DNA from: JAJEFO01 sp965209045
GTDB lineage: Bacteria; Pseudomonadota; Alphaproteobacteria; Rhodobacterales; Rhodobacteraceae
Direction of reading: 5' to 3'
Assembly (NCBI GenBank): GCA_965209045.1
Contig: CBDBPW010000001.1
Location: 806,001-870,000 of the forward strand
Length of the DNA: 64,000 bases
Made by a program: the position numbers and the translations under genes. Positions 32,946-41,572 of the stretch are shown in pieces. Every line of letters starts with the position of its first letter. Positions within the stretch are counted from its first letter, which is position 1. The notes under the pieces are model-generated. The model was not told where the DNA came from, ran no database searches, and saw nothing but the letters and a program-made list of their open reading frames with translations.

Positions 32946-34337
32946 ATGCCAAAAGACTACGTCGTGAAGGACATTTCGCTGGCCGATTTCGGGCGCAAGG
33001 AGCTGGACATCGCCGAGACGGAAATGCCCGGCCTGATGGCGATCCGGGAGGAATACGGAGAGAAGAAACCCCTCTCTGGCGCGAGAATCGCCGGCTCCCT
33101 GCACATGACGATCCAGACGGCTGTCCTGATTGAAACGCTCAAGGCGCTTGGGGCCAATGTCCGCTGGGCGTCGTGCAACATATTTTCGACACAGGATCAC
33201 GCGGCGGCCGTGATCGCCGCCGGCGGAACCCCGGTATTCGCCGTGAAGGGCGAAACGCTCGAAGAGTACTGGACCTACACGGACCAGATCTTCCAGTTCC
33301 CGGAAGGCGGGGCAAACATGATACTGGATGACGGCGGCGACGCGACGCTGTACGTCCTGACCGGCGCGCGCGTCGAGGAAGGCGAAGGCGGCCTCATCGC
33401 GACCCCCGAAAGCGAAGAGGAAGAGGTCCTGCATGCGCAGATCAGGAAGCGCCTGGCGGAGAGCCCGGGCTGGTTCGTGAAGCAGCGCGACATGATCCGG
33501 GGTGTTACGGAAGAGACCACGACGGGAGTCAATCGCCTGTACAAGATGGTGGAGGACGGCCAGCTCCCGTTCCCTGCGATCAACGTCAACGACAGCGTGA
33601 CGAAGTCCAAGTTCGACAACAAGTACGGCTGCAGGGAAAGCCTCGTTGACGGCATTCGGCGCGCGACTGACACGATGATGGCCGGAAAGGTCGCCGTGGT
33701 TTGCGGCTATGGCGACGTCGGCAAGGGTTCTGCAGCCTCGCTTCGCGGCGCAGGCGCGAGGGTCAAGGTGACCGAAGTCGATCCGATCTGCGCGCTGCAG
33801 GCGGCGATGGACGGCTACGAGGTCGTTCTGCTGGAAGAGAGCCTGGACGCGGACATCTTCATCACCTCGACCGGAAACAGGGACGTCATTCGCATTGAGC
33901 ACATGCGCGAGATGAAGGACATGGCGATCGTCGGCAACATCGGGCACTTCGACAACGAGATCCAGGTTGCCAACCTGAGGAACCACAAGTGGACCAACAT
34001 CAAGGAACAGGTGGACATGATCGAAATGCCTTCGGGCAACCGGATCATCCTGCTTTCCGAGGGCCGGCTGCTGAATCTCGGCAACGCCACGGGGCATCCC
34101 AGCTTCGTCATGTCGGCGAGCTTCACCAACCAGGTCCTGGCACAGATCGAGTTGTTCACGAAGGGCAGCGAATACGGCAAGGAGGTCCGCATTCTTCCGA
34201 AGCACCTCGACGAAAAGGTCGCGAGGCTGCACCTGGACCGGATCGGCGCGAAGCTCACGATGCTGGACGGCGAGCAGGCAAGCTATATCGGCGTGAAGCA
34301 GGACGGCCCGTTCAAGCCCGAGCACTACCGATACTGA
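32946..34337 (+). CDS. ahcY: S-adenosylhomocysteine hydrolase
   Basis: AhcY splits S-adenosylhomocysteine into adenosine and homocysteine, relieving product inhibition of methyltransferases. The 463-residue protein has GSLHMTIQTAVLIETLKALGA, CNIFSTQDHAAAVI, VNDSVTKSKFDNKYGCRESLVDGI (catalytic Lys/Asp), the NAD motif VAVVCGYGDVGKGSA and the C-terminal KPEHYRY. ATG at 32946 is preceded by GGAG. In other Rhodobacterales ahcY also lies close to the reg locus. Codons are strongly GC-ending, as expected for a highly expressed gene. Confidence 0.97.
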   Translation: MPKDYVVKDISLADFGRKELDIAETEMPGLMAIREEYGEKKPLSGARIAGSLHMTIQTAVLIETLKALGANVRWASCNIFSTQDHAAAVIAAGGTPVFAVKGETLEEYWTYTDQIFQFPEGGANMILDDGGDATLYVLTGARVEEGEGGLIATPESEEEEVLHAQIRKRLAESPGWFVKQRDMIRGVTEETTTGVNRLYKMVEDGQLPFPAINVNDSVTKSKFDNKYGCRESLVDGIRRATDTMMAGKVAVVCGYGDVGKGSAASLRGAGARVKVTEVDPICALQAAMDGYEVVLLEESLDADIFITSTGNRDVIRIEHMREMKDMAIVGNIGHFDNEIQVANLRNHKWTNIKEQVDMIEMPSGNRIILLSEGRLLNLGNATGHPSFVMSASFTNQVLAQIELFTKGSEYGKEVRILPKHLDEKVARLHLDRIGAKLTMLDGEQASYIGVKQDGPFKPEHYRY

Positions 34338-34390
34338 AAGACCGAAAGCGCGCCATGTCGCCCGAAGCGCAGGGCGTCACGGAAACGGGC

Positions 34391-34411
34391 CGGCAATCCT
34401 GCCGATTGCCG
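34391..34411. terminator. Hairpin between convergent ahcY and the outer-membrane gene
   Basis: A perfect 8-bp stem CGGCAATC/GATTGCCG (34391-34398, 34404-34411) with a 5-base loop, between the ahcY stop (34337) and the stop of the opposite gene (34417). No T tract follows on either strand, so it may mark a Rho-assisted or bidirectional end. Confidence 0.4.
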
Positions 34412-34416
34412 CCAAG

Positions 34417-35658
34417 TCAGAAACTGTATTGCAGGCTTATCCCGATGTGGCTGTCGCGCCGGACGTCGTAGGCGATGTCATCGGTTTCAAACCCGATGTG
34501 GGAGGTCGATTCCACGTTCAGCGACAAGCTGTCCGAAAGCCGGCGATTGAACTCGGCGCTCAAGACGCGGCTGTCGGCCTCACGGGAATCGAGAACCCCA
34601 AGGAAGAAATTTGTCCCATGCTCGTCGTTCAGGTCGACGCGTGCGCCCAAGAATACGGAATTTGCGAGCGCATCGGTCGCATTGCGCTCTCGGTCGTCAC
34701 GGAGCCACTCGGCAAACAGGCTCAGGTCGGCATCCGTGTCCCAAGGGCCGTTGACGGAATACTCGCCACCAAGGATTGACGCAGTGTAGTCTTCCTCTTG
34801 AAGGATCCGGTTCCGCCCGCCGGTTCGACGGATCGCCTCAAGCTTCAGCAGCAAAGGTCCCGTGGTGATCTGGCCGTCCAGTCCGATCTGGCGAATCTGC
34901 TCGTAATGCGGCGCGAGGCTCGCGACGGCGGGGTCGAAGTTGAAGGTGGGTTCGCGGCTGGTGCCGTCGAACACGCTGAGCCCGATGTCGAGCGGCCCGA
35001 AGCTGTTGCTGTAACGGCCCGCGAGATCGAGATGCCATTCCTCGTCCGGGGACTCGTACGTGGTTCGGCTGTTGTCGACGACCAGCTGTCCACGAAGCCG
35101 CCCTTGCATTCCCGGAAAGGTGCGCTTGCGATGTCCGGTCAGTCCAAACAGCTCAAGCACTCCCCAGTCGCCTGACAAGGTGAAATGCACCATCGGCTGA
35201 CCGAGCTTGGTCTTGGCATCCGGATGCTCGACCAGGTCGGTCTGGTTGATGATGTCTACAAGCGAACGCGCCTCGGCAACGCCCCAGAAGACCCGGTCGA
35301 TGCCTGCGCGGAGTTCCCATTCGCCGTCGCCCGCATCGCCGTAGGTGAGAAAGTAGGCCTCCCGCAGGTCGGCGTGCGTGCGCTCCGGATCCCCGGCATC
35401 GAAACGCAGGAACGGCGTGATGGATACGCTGCTGCCGCCGTCTCCCTCGATGTAGGCCGTCGCTTCCATGCTGAAGCCGCTTGCATGCGACCGCTGTCCC
35501 GCGTGAGCGCCGGCTTCCGGGAAGATCCGCGTTTCCGCCGCAAACGTCCCGAAAATGTCCACCCGGTCGGAAAGCCAGGACTCGGAATGTGCCGGCTTCG
35601 GCATGAGGACAAGCAGCGCCCACAGCAATGCTGAGGCACGGGTCAACCGGTTTGCCAT
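34417..35658 (-). CDS. Predicted outer-membrane beta-barrel protein, unnamed family
   Basis: I do not recognise a named family with certainty. The 413-residue product starts with a Sec signal peptide (LLWALLVLMPKPAHSESW, cleavage near 26) and continues with alternating-polarity strands typical of outer-membrane barrels (GFSMEATAYIEG, VSITPFLRFDAG, WELRAGIDRVFWG, NSVFLGARVDLND, RDSHIGISLQYSF); the last residue is Phe, the usual barrel-assembly signal. It is divergent from an MMPL/RND exporter, so it may act as a companion in lipid or hydrophobe export. The start is the ATG at 35658. A leftward promoter could not be clearly placed. Confidence 0.75.
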   Translation of the reverse strand: MANRLTRASALLWALLVLMPKPAHSESWLSDRVDIFGTFAAETRIFPEAGAHAGQRSHASGFSMEATAYIEGDGGSSVSITPFLRFDAGDPERTHADLREAYFLTYGDAGDGEWELRAGIDRVFWGVAEARSLVDIINQTDLVEHPDAKTKLGQPMVHFTLSGDWGVLELFGLTGHRKRTFPGMQGRLRGQLVVDNSRTTYESPDEEWHLDLAGRYSNSFGPLDIGLSVFDGTSREPTFNFDPAVASLAPHYEQIRQIGLDGQITTGPLLLKLEAIRRTGGRNRILQEEDYTASILGGEYSVNGPWDTDADLSLFAEWLRDDRERNATDALANSVFLGARVDLNDEHGTNFFLGVLDSREADSRVLSAEFNRRLSDSLSLNVESTSHIGFETDDIAYDVRRDSHIGISLQYSF

Positions 35659-36506
35659 CAGCACATCCCCGACTCCGTTCCGAATTGCGCCACCACGAAT
35701 TAAGTTAAGATCAAAGGACGAGACTTGTCCACAGCCGACTTTGGTCCGTGAGCAACGAGGACGGCGCCAGCCTGGAAGGCGGCGCCCGTCTTCGTTGCCG
35801 AGCAAGAAGGCCGCCACGCGGCAGTCCGTTTCCGGCGCCTGCCCGTGACGGCACCCTCGGCCGCCCGGATTGCGGGCGACGGGCGGGCGGATCGCCGCCG
35901 GTCGGTTCCCGGTCTGCCAGCGGACCCAGCCCGCGCCGCGACGCCTGGCCATCAGGACCTGTCCTTCTCTCCACGATGTCGCCCACGGCAAGCTGTGGAT
36001 GAAGCCGGGATCGACCACGCCCGCCAGCTTCCGGAAATGTGTCGCCGCGCCGACGTGCCGGGCCGTGCCGAACAGCTCCCGCACCTCGGTCGGTGCCCGG
36101 CCGCGGGAAACCCGGCCAGGCCGACGGTCCCGGGGGCCGGACCACGTTTGCGCCGAGCAATCGTCCTTGCGGCAGGGATCCGGAAGTCCGGAAACGCAGC
36201 CACACGAAACGAGTTGCCGTCGTTTCGCAAGCCGGATACGAATTTTCGGAAGGATTGAGTCATGATCGAGCCGTTGCAACATATCTGTGCACATGAGACG
36301 GCCCCGAAGTCGCTGGAACGTCAAGGTCTCCGTCACCGCCACAAGGCGCGGTGTCCCGATCCGGCGTCGGACGGATCTCAAGTGCTGGAAGGCGTTCAAG
36401 GCGGTCACGCAGCCAGCGGACCCGTGATGCGCCCAGGACAAGCTCGTTCAAGCAGGCTAGGGCGAGCCGAACATGGTGCCGGCGTGCGTCGGCGCGAGTC
36501 GGCGCG
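35659..36506. other. 848-bp gap between outer-membrane gene and exporter, no gene seen
   Basis: Very GC-rich, with overlapping short frames on both strands and no frame resembling a protein family. It includes one isolated TTGTCCACA (35725-35733) and an AT-rich spot near 35695-35715 that may hold the leftward promoter of the outer-membrane gene. It may contain remnants of a lost gene that I cannot identify. Confidence 0.5.
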
Positions 36507-38795
36507 ATGATGCCCGCGCTCCTGGACCGCTACATCACCTGCGTTCTGCGCTTCCGGTGGCTGGTTCTCGCGCTGGCCTCGCTGGCCATGCTCGCGGCGG
36601 CGGCGGGCCTGCCCGGCCTGACCGTGTCCGGCAGCTACCGCGTGCTGTTCGGGGCGGACAACCCCCATCTTCTCGCGTTCGATGCGGTGCAGGACACGTA
36701 TTCCGCGTCACGAACCGCATTGATTGCCGTCGCGCCCCGGGATGGTTCTGTGTTCACCCGCGAGACCCTCGACGCAGTCGAACAGTTGACCGAGGCGGCA
36801 TGGCTGACGCCGCATTCGGTCCGGGTCACTTCGCTGACAAACTATTTCCACAGCGAAGCGATCGAGGACGAACTGACAATCGAGCCCTTGGTCGAAGATG
36901 CAATGTCCTTGAGCGACGCGGAACTCGACCGGGTTCAGGCCATCGCCTTGAACGAGCCCGAACTTGTCGGGCAGCTGGTTGCTGCCGACGGGCGGGTGGG
37001 CGCGCTGATCATCGATTTCATCCTGTCCGAGCCGGAAGAGCCCGCGTGGGAGGAGATTTCGAACTATCTCAGGGGGTTGCTCGACGAGGCCAGGGCCGCG
37101 CATCCGGACCTTTCCTATTTCCTGACTGGCAACGTGATCTTGAACCAGACCTTCGAGGATGCCGGAAAGGACGCGGAGGAACTCATCCCGGTCGTGTTCT
37201 TCGTCGTCATGACAATCGCCGCCCTGCTTCTTCGCTCTGTCTACGCAGCCGTTGCCGTCGGAATCGCTGTCGTGTTCGTCGTGCTGACAGCCGTGGGTGT
37301 CGCGGGCTGGCTTGGCACGATGCTCACGCCAATCAGCGCGAGCGTGCCGATCATCGTCATGGCGGTGGGGGTCGCCCATTCAATCCACATCGTGACCACG
37401 GCACAGGCGGGCATGCGCGAAGGCCTGGAGCGCAACGCTGCGCTGGCGGCCTCGCTTCGCGAAAACATGTATCCGGTGTTCCTGACGTCCGCCACGACCG
37501 CGATCGGATTTCTCAGCCTGAACACGTCGAATTCGCCGCCGTTTCACGTCCTTGGCAACCTGGTGGCGCTTGGCGTTCTGTTCACGTTCGTCTATGGCGT
37601 GACGCTCCTGCCTGCGTTGCTTTCGGTCATGCCGCTGAAGGCGCCTCGGCATCGCGCCGGACGCCAGGGCCTTTTCGACCGCTTGGGAGACTTTGTCATC
37701 GCGCGCCGTCGGCCGATTCTGTGGCTCGGGATCCTCGTGGTCGCGATTTTCGCGGCGGGTCTCCCCCGAAACGAGGCGAGCGACAACTGGCTGCACCATT
37801 TCGACGATCGTTACGCATTTCGCACCGATACGGAATTCATCGTCGAGAACCTGACCGGCCTGGACCGGCTCGACTATTCGTTGAGTTCCGGGAGCGAGGG
37901 TGGCATCACCGAGCCCGATTACCTGCGCAAGCTCGAGGCCTTTGCGACCTGGTATCGCGCACAGCCCGAAGTGCTTCACGTTCAGGCCTTCTCGGACATC
38001 ATGAAGCGCGTCAACAAGAGCATGCACGGGGACGACCCGGCGTTCTACCGGATTCCGGAGGAGCGCGAACTTGCCGCGCAACTGCTGCTGCTCTACGAGT
38101 TTTCGCTGCCCTTCGGCGCCGACCTGAACGACCGCATAGACATCGGCAAGTCGTCGACGCGAATGACGGTGGCGCTCGACAACACGTCCACGAAGGAACA
38201 TCTCGACATTGATGCGCGCGCCCAGGCCTGGTTGCAGGACAATGCGCCCGATCTCGCGGGCCCGGCCTCGGGCTTCACCATGATTTCCGCGCATCTGTCG
38301 GACCGGAACGTCGAAAGCATGCTGAGAGGCACGATTCTCGCCACTGGCCTCATTTCCCTGATCCTGCTCCTGGTCTTCCGAAACGTCCGTGTCGGCCTGA
38401 TCTGCCTGGTGCCCAATTTCGTTCCTGCGGCAATGGCGTTCGGCCTGTGGGGGTACCTCTCGGGCGTCATCGGTCTCGGCGCATCCGTGGTGGTCGCGGT
38501 CGCCATCGGCATCATCGTGGACGACACGATTCACTTTGTCTCGAAGTACCTGAGCGGCCGTCGGCAGGGCCTGTCACCGCCCGAGGCGGTTCGCGAAACG
38601 TTTCGCACAGTGGGGCCGGCGTTGTGGGCCACCACCGCCATCCTGGTGGCCGGCTTCCTGGTGTTCGCCTCGTCGGGGTACGAACCGAGCTGGACGCTTG
38701 GCGTCCTGGTGTCGATCACGATCGGAATCGCGCTCATTGCCGATGTCTTGCTTCTTCCCGCCCTGCTGATGGCGGTCGACCGGAAAGATTCATGA
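36507..38795 (+). CDS. RND superfamily exporter (MMPL type)
   Basis: A single-polypeptide RND/MMPL transporter of 762 residues with two repeats of one membrane segment, a large periplasmic loop and five clustered segments (first cluster about residues 225-380: LIPVVFFVVMTIAALLLRSVYAAVAVGIAVVFVVL, PIIVMAVGVAHSIHIV; second about 610-760: ILATGLISLILLLVFRNVRVGLICLVPNF, AIGIIVDDTIHFVSKYL). The GVAHSIH and DDTIHF blocks are the proton-relay regions of this family. Members move lipids, hopanoids or hydrophobic compounds; the substrate here is unknown. Start at ATG 36507, or 36510. A partial copy of its 3' end lies at 47968. Confidence 0.85.
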   Translation: MMPALLDRYITCVLRFRWLVLALASLAMLAAAAGLPGLTVSGSYRVLFGADNPHLLAFDAVQDTYSASRTALIAVAPRDGSVFTRETLDAVEQLTEAAWLTPHSVRVTSLTNYFHSEAIEDELTIEPLVEDAMSLSDAELDRVQAIALNEPELVGQLVAADGRVGALIIDFILSEPEEPAWEEISNYLRGLLDEARAAHPDLSYFLTGNVILNQTFEDAGKDAEELIPVVFFVVMTIAALLLRSVYAAVAVGIAVVFVVLTAVGVAGWLGTMLTPISASVPIIVMAVGVAHSIHIVTTAQAGMREGLERNAALAASLRENMYPVFLTSATTAIGFLSLNTSNSPPFHVLGNLVALGVLFTFVYGVTLLPALLSVMPLKAPRHRAGRQGLFDRLGDFVIARRRPILWLGILVVAIFAAGLPRNEASDNWLHHFDDRYAFRTDTEFIVENLTGLDRLDYSLSSGSEGGITEPDYLRKLEAFATWYRAQPEVLHVQAFSDIMKRVNKSMHGDDPAFYRIPEERELAAQLLLLYEFSLPFGADLNDRIDIGKSSTRMTVALDNTSTKEHLDIDARAQAWLQDNAPDLAGPASGFTMISAHLSDRNVESMLRGTILATGLISLILLLVFRNVRVGLICLVPNFVPAAMAFGLWGYLSGVIGLGASVVVAVAIGIIVDDTIHFVSKYLSGRRQGLSPPEAVRETFRTVGPALWATTAILVAGFLVFASSGYEPSWTLGVLVSITIGIALIADVLLLPALLMAVDRKDS

Positions 38796-39077
38796 CGCTC
38801 GGCATGGCGTGATCGCCAAAGGACCGGGCAGGGCCGCCGTCCGGCCGGCAATGCCTGCGACCCGTCCGATCCGAAGCGCACCGCATTCCGACCCTGGCCG
38901 GGAAGGGGGTCTTTCGGGCGCCCGGGCGCGCCATGCTCATGAATGGAGCCCTTGGCCGCAAATGGCAGCTTGTCGAGAGTTCCGTCATGGACAAGCTTCC
39001 GCGCCACCGCCCATGATCGGCACCCGCTGACGGGATGGCGGGCAGCTTTCCGCGACGCGCGGCGCATCGCCGTCCGA
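38796..39077. other. 282-bp gap between convergent genes, nothing seen
   Basis: GC-rich spacer between the stops of the exporter and the IclR-lactonase gene. No gene-like frame and no strong terminator hairpin with a T tract were seen. Confidence 0.5.
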
Positions 39078-40736
39078 TCATGCCGACAGCAGCATCTCGA
39101 TAGTTGCACCGCTTGAGGGATACTTTGCAAGAAGGTCGCTCGAGACCCGTATCCTTGCCGAAGTCACCAGAATGCGTGGCGAGGGACCGTCTGCAAATGC
39201 GCAGGAGGTCGGGCGCGGGAACGGCGTTCCGTACGTCTCGACGAGCGTCCCGTCAGGGGCGTATTTCACGATGGCCCAGCCGTCCCACATGGCGATGAAG
39301 ATGTTGCCTTGCGGGTCGATGTCGATCCCGTCCGGGTTGCCGGGCATGTCGTCCGGAAAGCGGATCAGGTCGCGGCGGTTGGCGATTTTGCCCGCGTCCG
39401 CGTCAAAGTCGTAGATGTAGAGGACGCGGTCGGCGGTGTCGACGAGATACATGGCTTGGCCGTCCGGCGACCATCCCATGCCGTTCGGAAGCGTCAGGCC
39501 GGCTTCCATGCGGCGGGCACTGCCGTCGGGGTCGACCCGGTAGAGCGATCCTGCGCCGCGTGTGAGACTGAACGCGAGCGAGCCAACCCAGAATCGTCCC
39601 CCGGCGTCAAGCTTGCCATCGTTGAACCGGTTGGTCGGAATGTCTGCCTCGGGATCACCGAAATCCCGGACGACCCTGCCGCTCACCGGCTCGATGATCC
39701 TGATTCCGGTTAGGCCGGCAACCAGCAAGCCTTCAGCCGTCTCCGCAACGGCCGTAACCATGTCCTTTTGCGGGAAGGCGTCCGTTTCGCCGGTTGTCAG
39801 GTCAAGGCGGAATATGCATGGCCGACAGATGTCAACCCAGTAGAGGATCCGGCCATCATGGCTGAGCGTCGGGCTCTCGCCGATCAAGTTGCTGAAGTCG
39901 GCCAGTTTTCTGACGTTTCGAACCTGCAGGCCCCGCGGCTGCGGCGCAGTCGAGACCGGGCGGGGCGCTCCGCCGGCCTGCAGCGAGGCCAGCCGTGTCG
40001 CTTCAATGACGCTGGGCCCAAGCCGGTGCAGGGCATCGCGGCTCAGGCGATCGCTGGCGCCGCTCAGCCCGATCGCGGCGACGGTGATGCCTCGATGATC
40101 GACAATCGGCGCGGCGGCACCCGAGATCCCAGGAACATCCTCGTCAATCTCTATGGCATAGCCGCGGGCATTGACCAGATCGAGATGGCGGCTCAGTTCC
40201 GGCAAGCCGTCATACGTTCCGCCATTCAGGATTGCGTCGGCATCCTCTTCCAGGATGCGTTGCCGATCCTTGTACGACAGCCCCGCGATGAGAGCCTTTC
40301 CGATGGCCGAGCGCCACAATGCCACCCGTTGACCTACGCGAGATTGTTCGCGCAGGTGGTGGCTGCTCTGCAGGCCGTCAATGTAGACCCCGCCATCCGG
40401 GGTCAGGATGGCAAGCGAAACGGTTTCGTTGGTCGCAGCGTGCAGCTTCCGCATCTCGTTCATCGCGACGCCGCGCAAGTCAAGATCCTGCCAGACCTGG
40501 CGAGACAGTTCGAACAGCCGCATGCCCAGTTGGTAGGTGTTGTTGACCGAATCGAATCGCGCCATGCCGTGATCGATCAACGTGGCCAGCAGCCGGTGAG
40601 CCGTCGGCTTGGTCATCCCCAGACCGGACATCACCGTCCTGAGCGTGACCGGTCCGTTCTGCGATCCCAGAAAGTTCAGTATTTCCAGCCCCTTCGCGAG
40701 CGTAGCAGAACGCGCCTTCATTTGGCTTTTGGTCAT
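39078..40736 (-). CDS. Fusion: IclR-family regulator + SMP-30/gluconolactonase enzyme
   Basis: One 552-residue frame joins two families. Residues about 8-70 are the IclR winged helix (LAKGLEILNFLG, MTKPTAHRLLATLIDHG), 75-255 the IclR effector domain (DGGVYIDGLQSSH, IGKALIAGL, GYAIEIDEDVPGISGAAAPIVDHRG), then a proline-rich linker, and about 280-552 a complete SMP-30 lactonase propeller. The metal-site residues appear kept: Glu in IGESPTLS, Asn in TLPNGMGWS, Asp in NPDGIDID. The likely task is to sense a sugar-acid ligand and hydrolyse the related sugar lactone. It is divergent from the dehydrogenase-dehydratase-TRAP genes, which it probably controls. No stop or frameshift lies between the halves. 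Confidence 0.88.
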   Translation of the reverse strand: MTKSQMKARSATLAKGLEILNFLGSQNGPVTLRTVMSGLGMTKPTAHRLLATLIDHGMARFDSVNNTYQLGMRLFELSRQVWQDLDLRGVAMNEMRKLHAATNETVSLAILTPDGGVYIDGLQSSHHLREQSRVGQRVALWRSAIGKALIAGLSYKDRQRILEEDADAILNGGTYDGLPELSRHLDLVNARGYAIEIDEDVPGISGAAAPIVDHRGITVAAIGLSGASDRLSRDALHRLGPSVIEATRLASLQAGGAPRPVSTAPQPRGLQVRNVRKLADFSNLIGESPTLSHDGRILYWVDICRPCIFRLDLTTGETDAFPQKDMVTAVAETAEGLLVAGLTGIRIIEPVSGRVVRDFGDPEADIPTNRFNDGKLDAGGRFWVGSLAFSLTRGAGSLYRVDPDGSARRMEAGLTLPNGMGWSPDGQAMYLVDTADRVLYIYDFDADAGKIANRRDLIRFPDDMPGNPDGIDIDPQGNIFIAMWDGWAIVKYAPDGTLVETYGTPFPRPTSCAFADGPSPRILVTSARIRVSSDLLAKYPSSGATIEMLLSA

Positions 40737-40756
40737 GGCGCGGCGGTCCCCCCACA

Positions 40757-40785
40757 TTGACAGAGCCTGTTCGCCAGTGTATTAG
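40757..40785 (+). promoter_or_regulatory. Sigma-70 type promoter of the sugar-acid operon
   Basis: A consensus -35 TTGACA (40757-40762), a 17-base spacer, and TATTAG (40780-40785) as -10. It points right toward the first dehydrogenase gene and the operator palindrome starts 9 bases downstream, around the expected transcription start. Confidence 0.6.
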
Positions 40786-40793
40786 GCACCCGG

Positions 40794-40812
40794 TGTCTTG
40801 AATGTCAAGACA
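40794..40812. promoter_or_regulatory. Palindromic operator, probable IclR-type binding site
   Basis: A perfect inverted repeat TGTCTTGA-ATG-TCAAGACA (8-bp arms, 3-base spacer) in the spacer between the divergent IclR-fusion gene and the dehydrogenase gene. A further copy of the half-site TCTTGAAT follows at 40816-40823, 20 bases after the first. Its position over the expected +1 of the rightward promoter fits repression. Binding by the fusion protein is inferred from location. Confidence 0.65.
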
Positions 40813-40838
40813 CTATCTTGAATAATGAGACGCCCAAA

Positions 40839-41570
40839 ATGGATCTGTGCCTGAACAACCGACTGGCCGTGATTACAGGCGCCGCGCAGGGCATCGGGGC
40901 CGCACAGGCGAAGGCGTTTGCCGAAGAGGGCGCGTCGCTCTTGCTGATCGACCAGGACGAGGCGGCGTCGGGGCTCGCAGAAGCCCTTGGCGGCGGATCA
41001 TTGATCGGAGACCTTGCTGAGCCCGGCCTGGCTAAATCCATCGCCGATCGGGCCGCGGGCATGGGAGGTGCCGCGATCCTGATCAACAATGCCGGGATTT
41101 CGCGACCGTCACCCCTGTCTGAGACGTCCGACAAGGACTGGCACGCAGTGATGGACATCAATGCAGGCGCCGCGTTTCGGCTGACCCGGGCGCTCTGGAG
41201 CCAACTGGCGACGCATTCGGGCTCCGTCATCAACATCGCTTCATTTGCAGCCAAGCGATCAACGCTCTTCGGCAACAACAGCACCTATGTCGCCTCGAAG
41301 CACGCGATCGCAGGCCTGACCCGGGCGGCGGCATTCGAAGGCGCCACGCAAGGGGTTCGCGTCAACGCGATTGCTCCAGGTGTTGTCGACACGGAAATGG
41401 TCAAGCTGCACGACGAAACCACGCGTCAAAGGATCAAGGCCTTGATCCCGCAGGGCCGGTTCGCCGACCCGGCCGAGATTGCGGACCTGGCGCTGTTTCT
41501 CGCCTCGGCGCGAGCACGGCACATCTGCGGAGAAGTGATCAACATCAACGGCGGTCTCCACATGGATTGA
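40839..41570 (+). CDS. SDR family NAD(P)-dependent oxidoreductase (first)
   Basis: A 243-residue short-chain dehydrogenase. The cofactor loop is VITGAAQGIGAAQAKAF, then NNAGISR, the catalytic SFAAKRSTLFGNNSTYVASKHA (Ser...Tyr-x-x-x-Lys) and VNAIAPGVVDTEM. By position it probably oxidises a sugar to its lactone or a sugar acid to a keto acid. The ATG at 40839 is chosen; a TTG seven codons upstream is in frame. It overlaps nothing upstream and lies 2 bases before the dehydratase gene. Confidence 0.88.
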   Translation: MDLCLNNRLAVITGAAQGIGAAQAKAFAEEGASLLLIDQDEAASGLAEALGGGSLIGDLAEPGLAKSIADRAAGMGGAAILINNAGISRPSPLSETSDKDWHAVMDINAGAAFRLTRALWSQLATHSGSVINIASFAAKRSTLFGNNSTYVASKHAIAGLTRAAAFEGATQGVRVNAIAPGVVDTEMVKLHDETTRQRIKALIPQGRFADPAEIADLALFLASARARHICGEVININGGLHMD

Positions 41571-41572
41571 GA

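Noticed and set aside
35725..35733. Isolated DnaA-box-like TTGTCCACA before the outer-membrane gene
   Set aside because: A single near-consensus 9-mer is expected by chance in 64 kb and has no cluster, AT-rich element or strand switch around it.
35659..36441. N-terminal extension of the outer-membrane barrel protein by about 260 residues
   Set aside because: The extension is Arg/Gly/Pro-rich without family features, while the ATG at 35658 gives a textbook signal peptide.
37380..38534. Long leftward open frame (384 codons) opposite the exporter gene
   Set aside because: It is a mirror of GC-rich codon bias: charged low-complexity sequence with no family pattern, fully antisense to a clear membrane protein.
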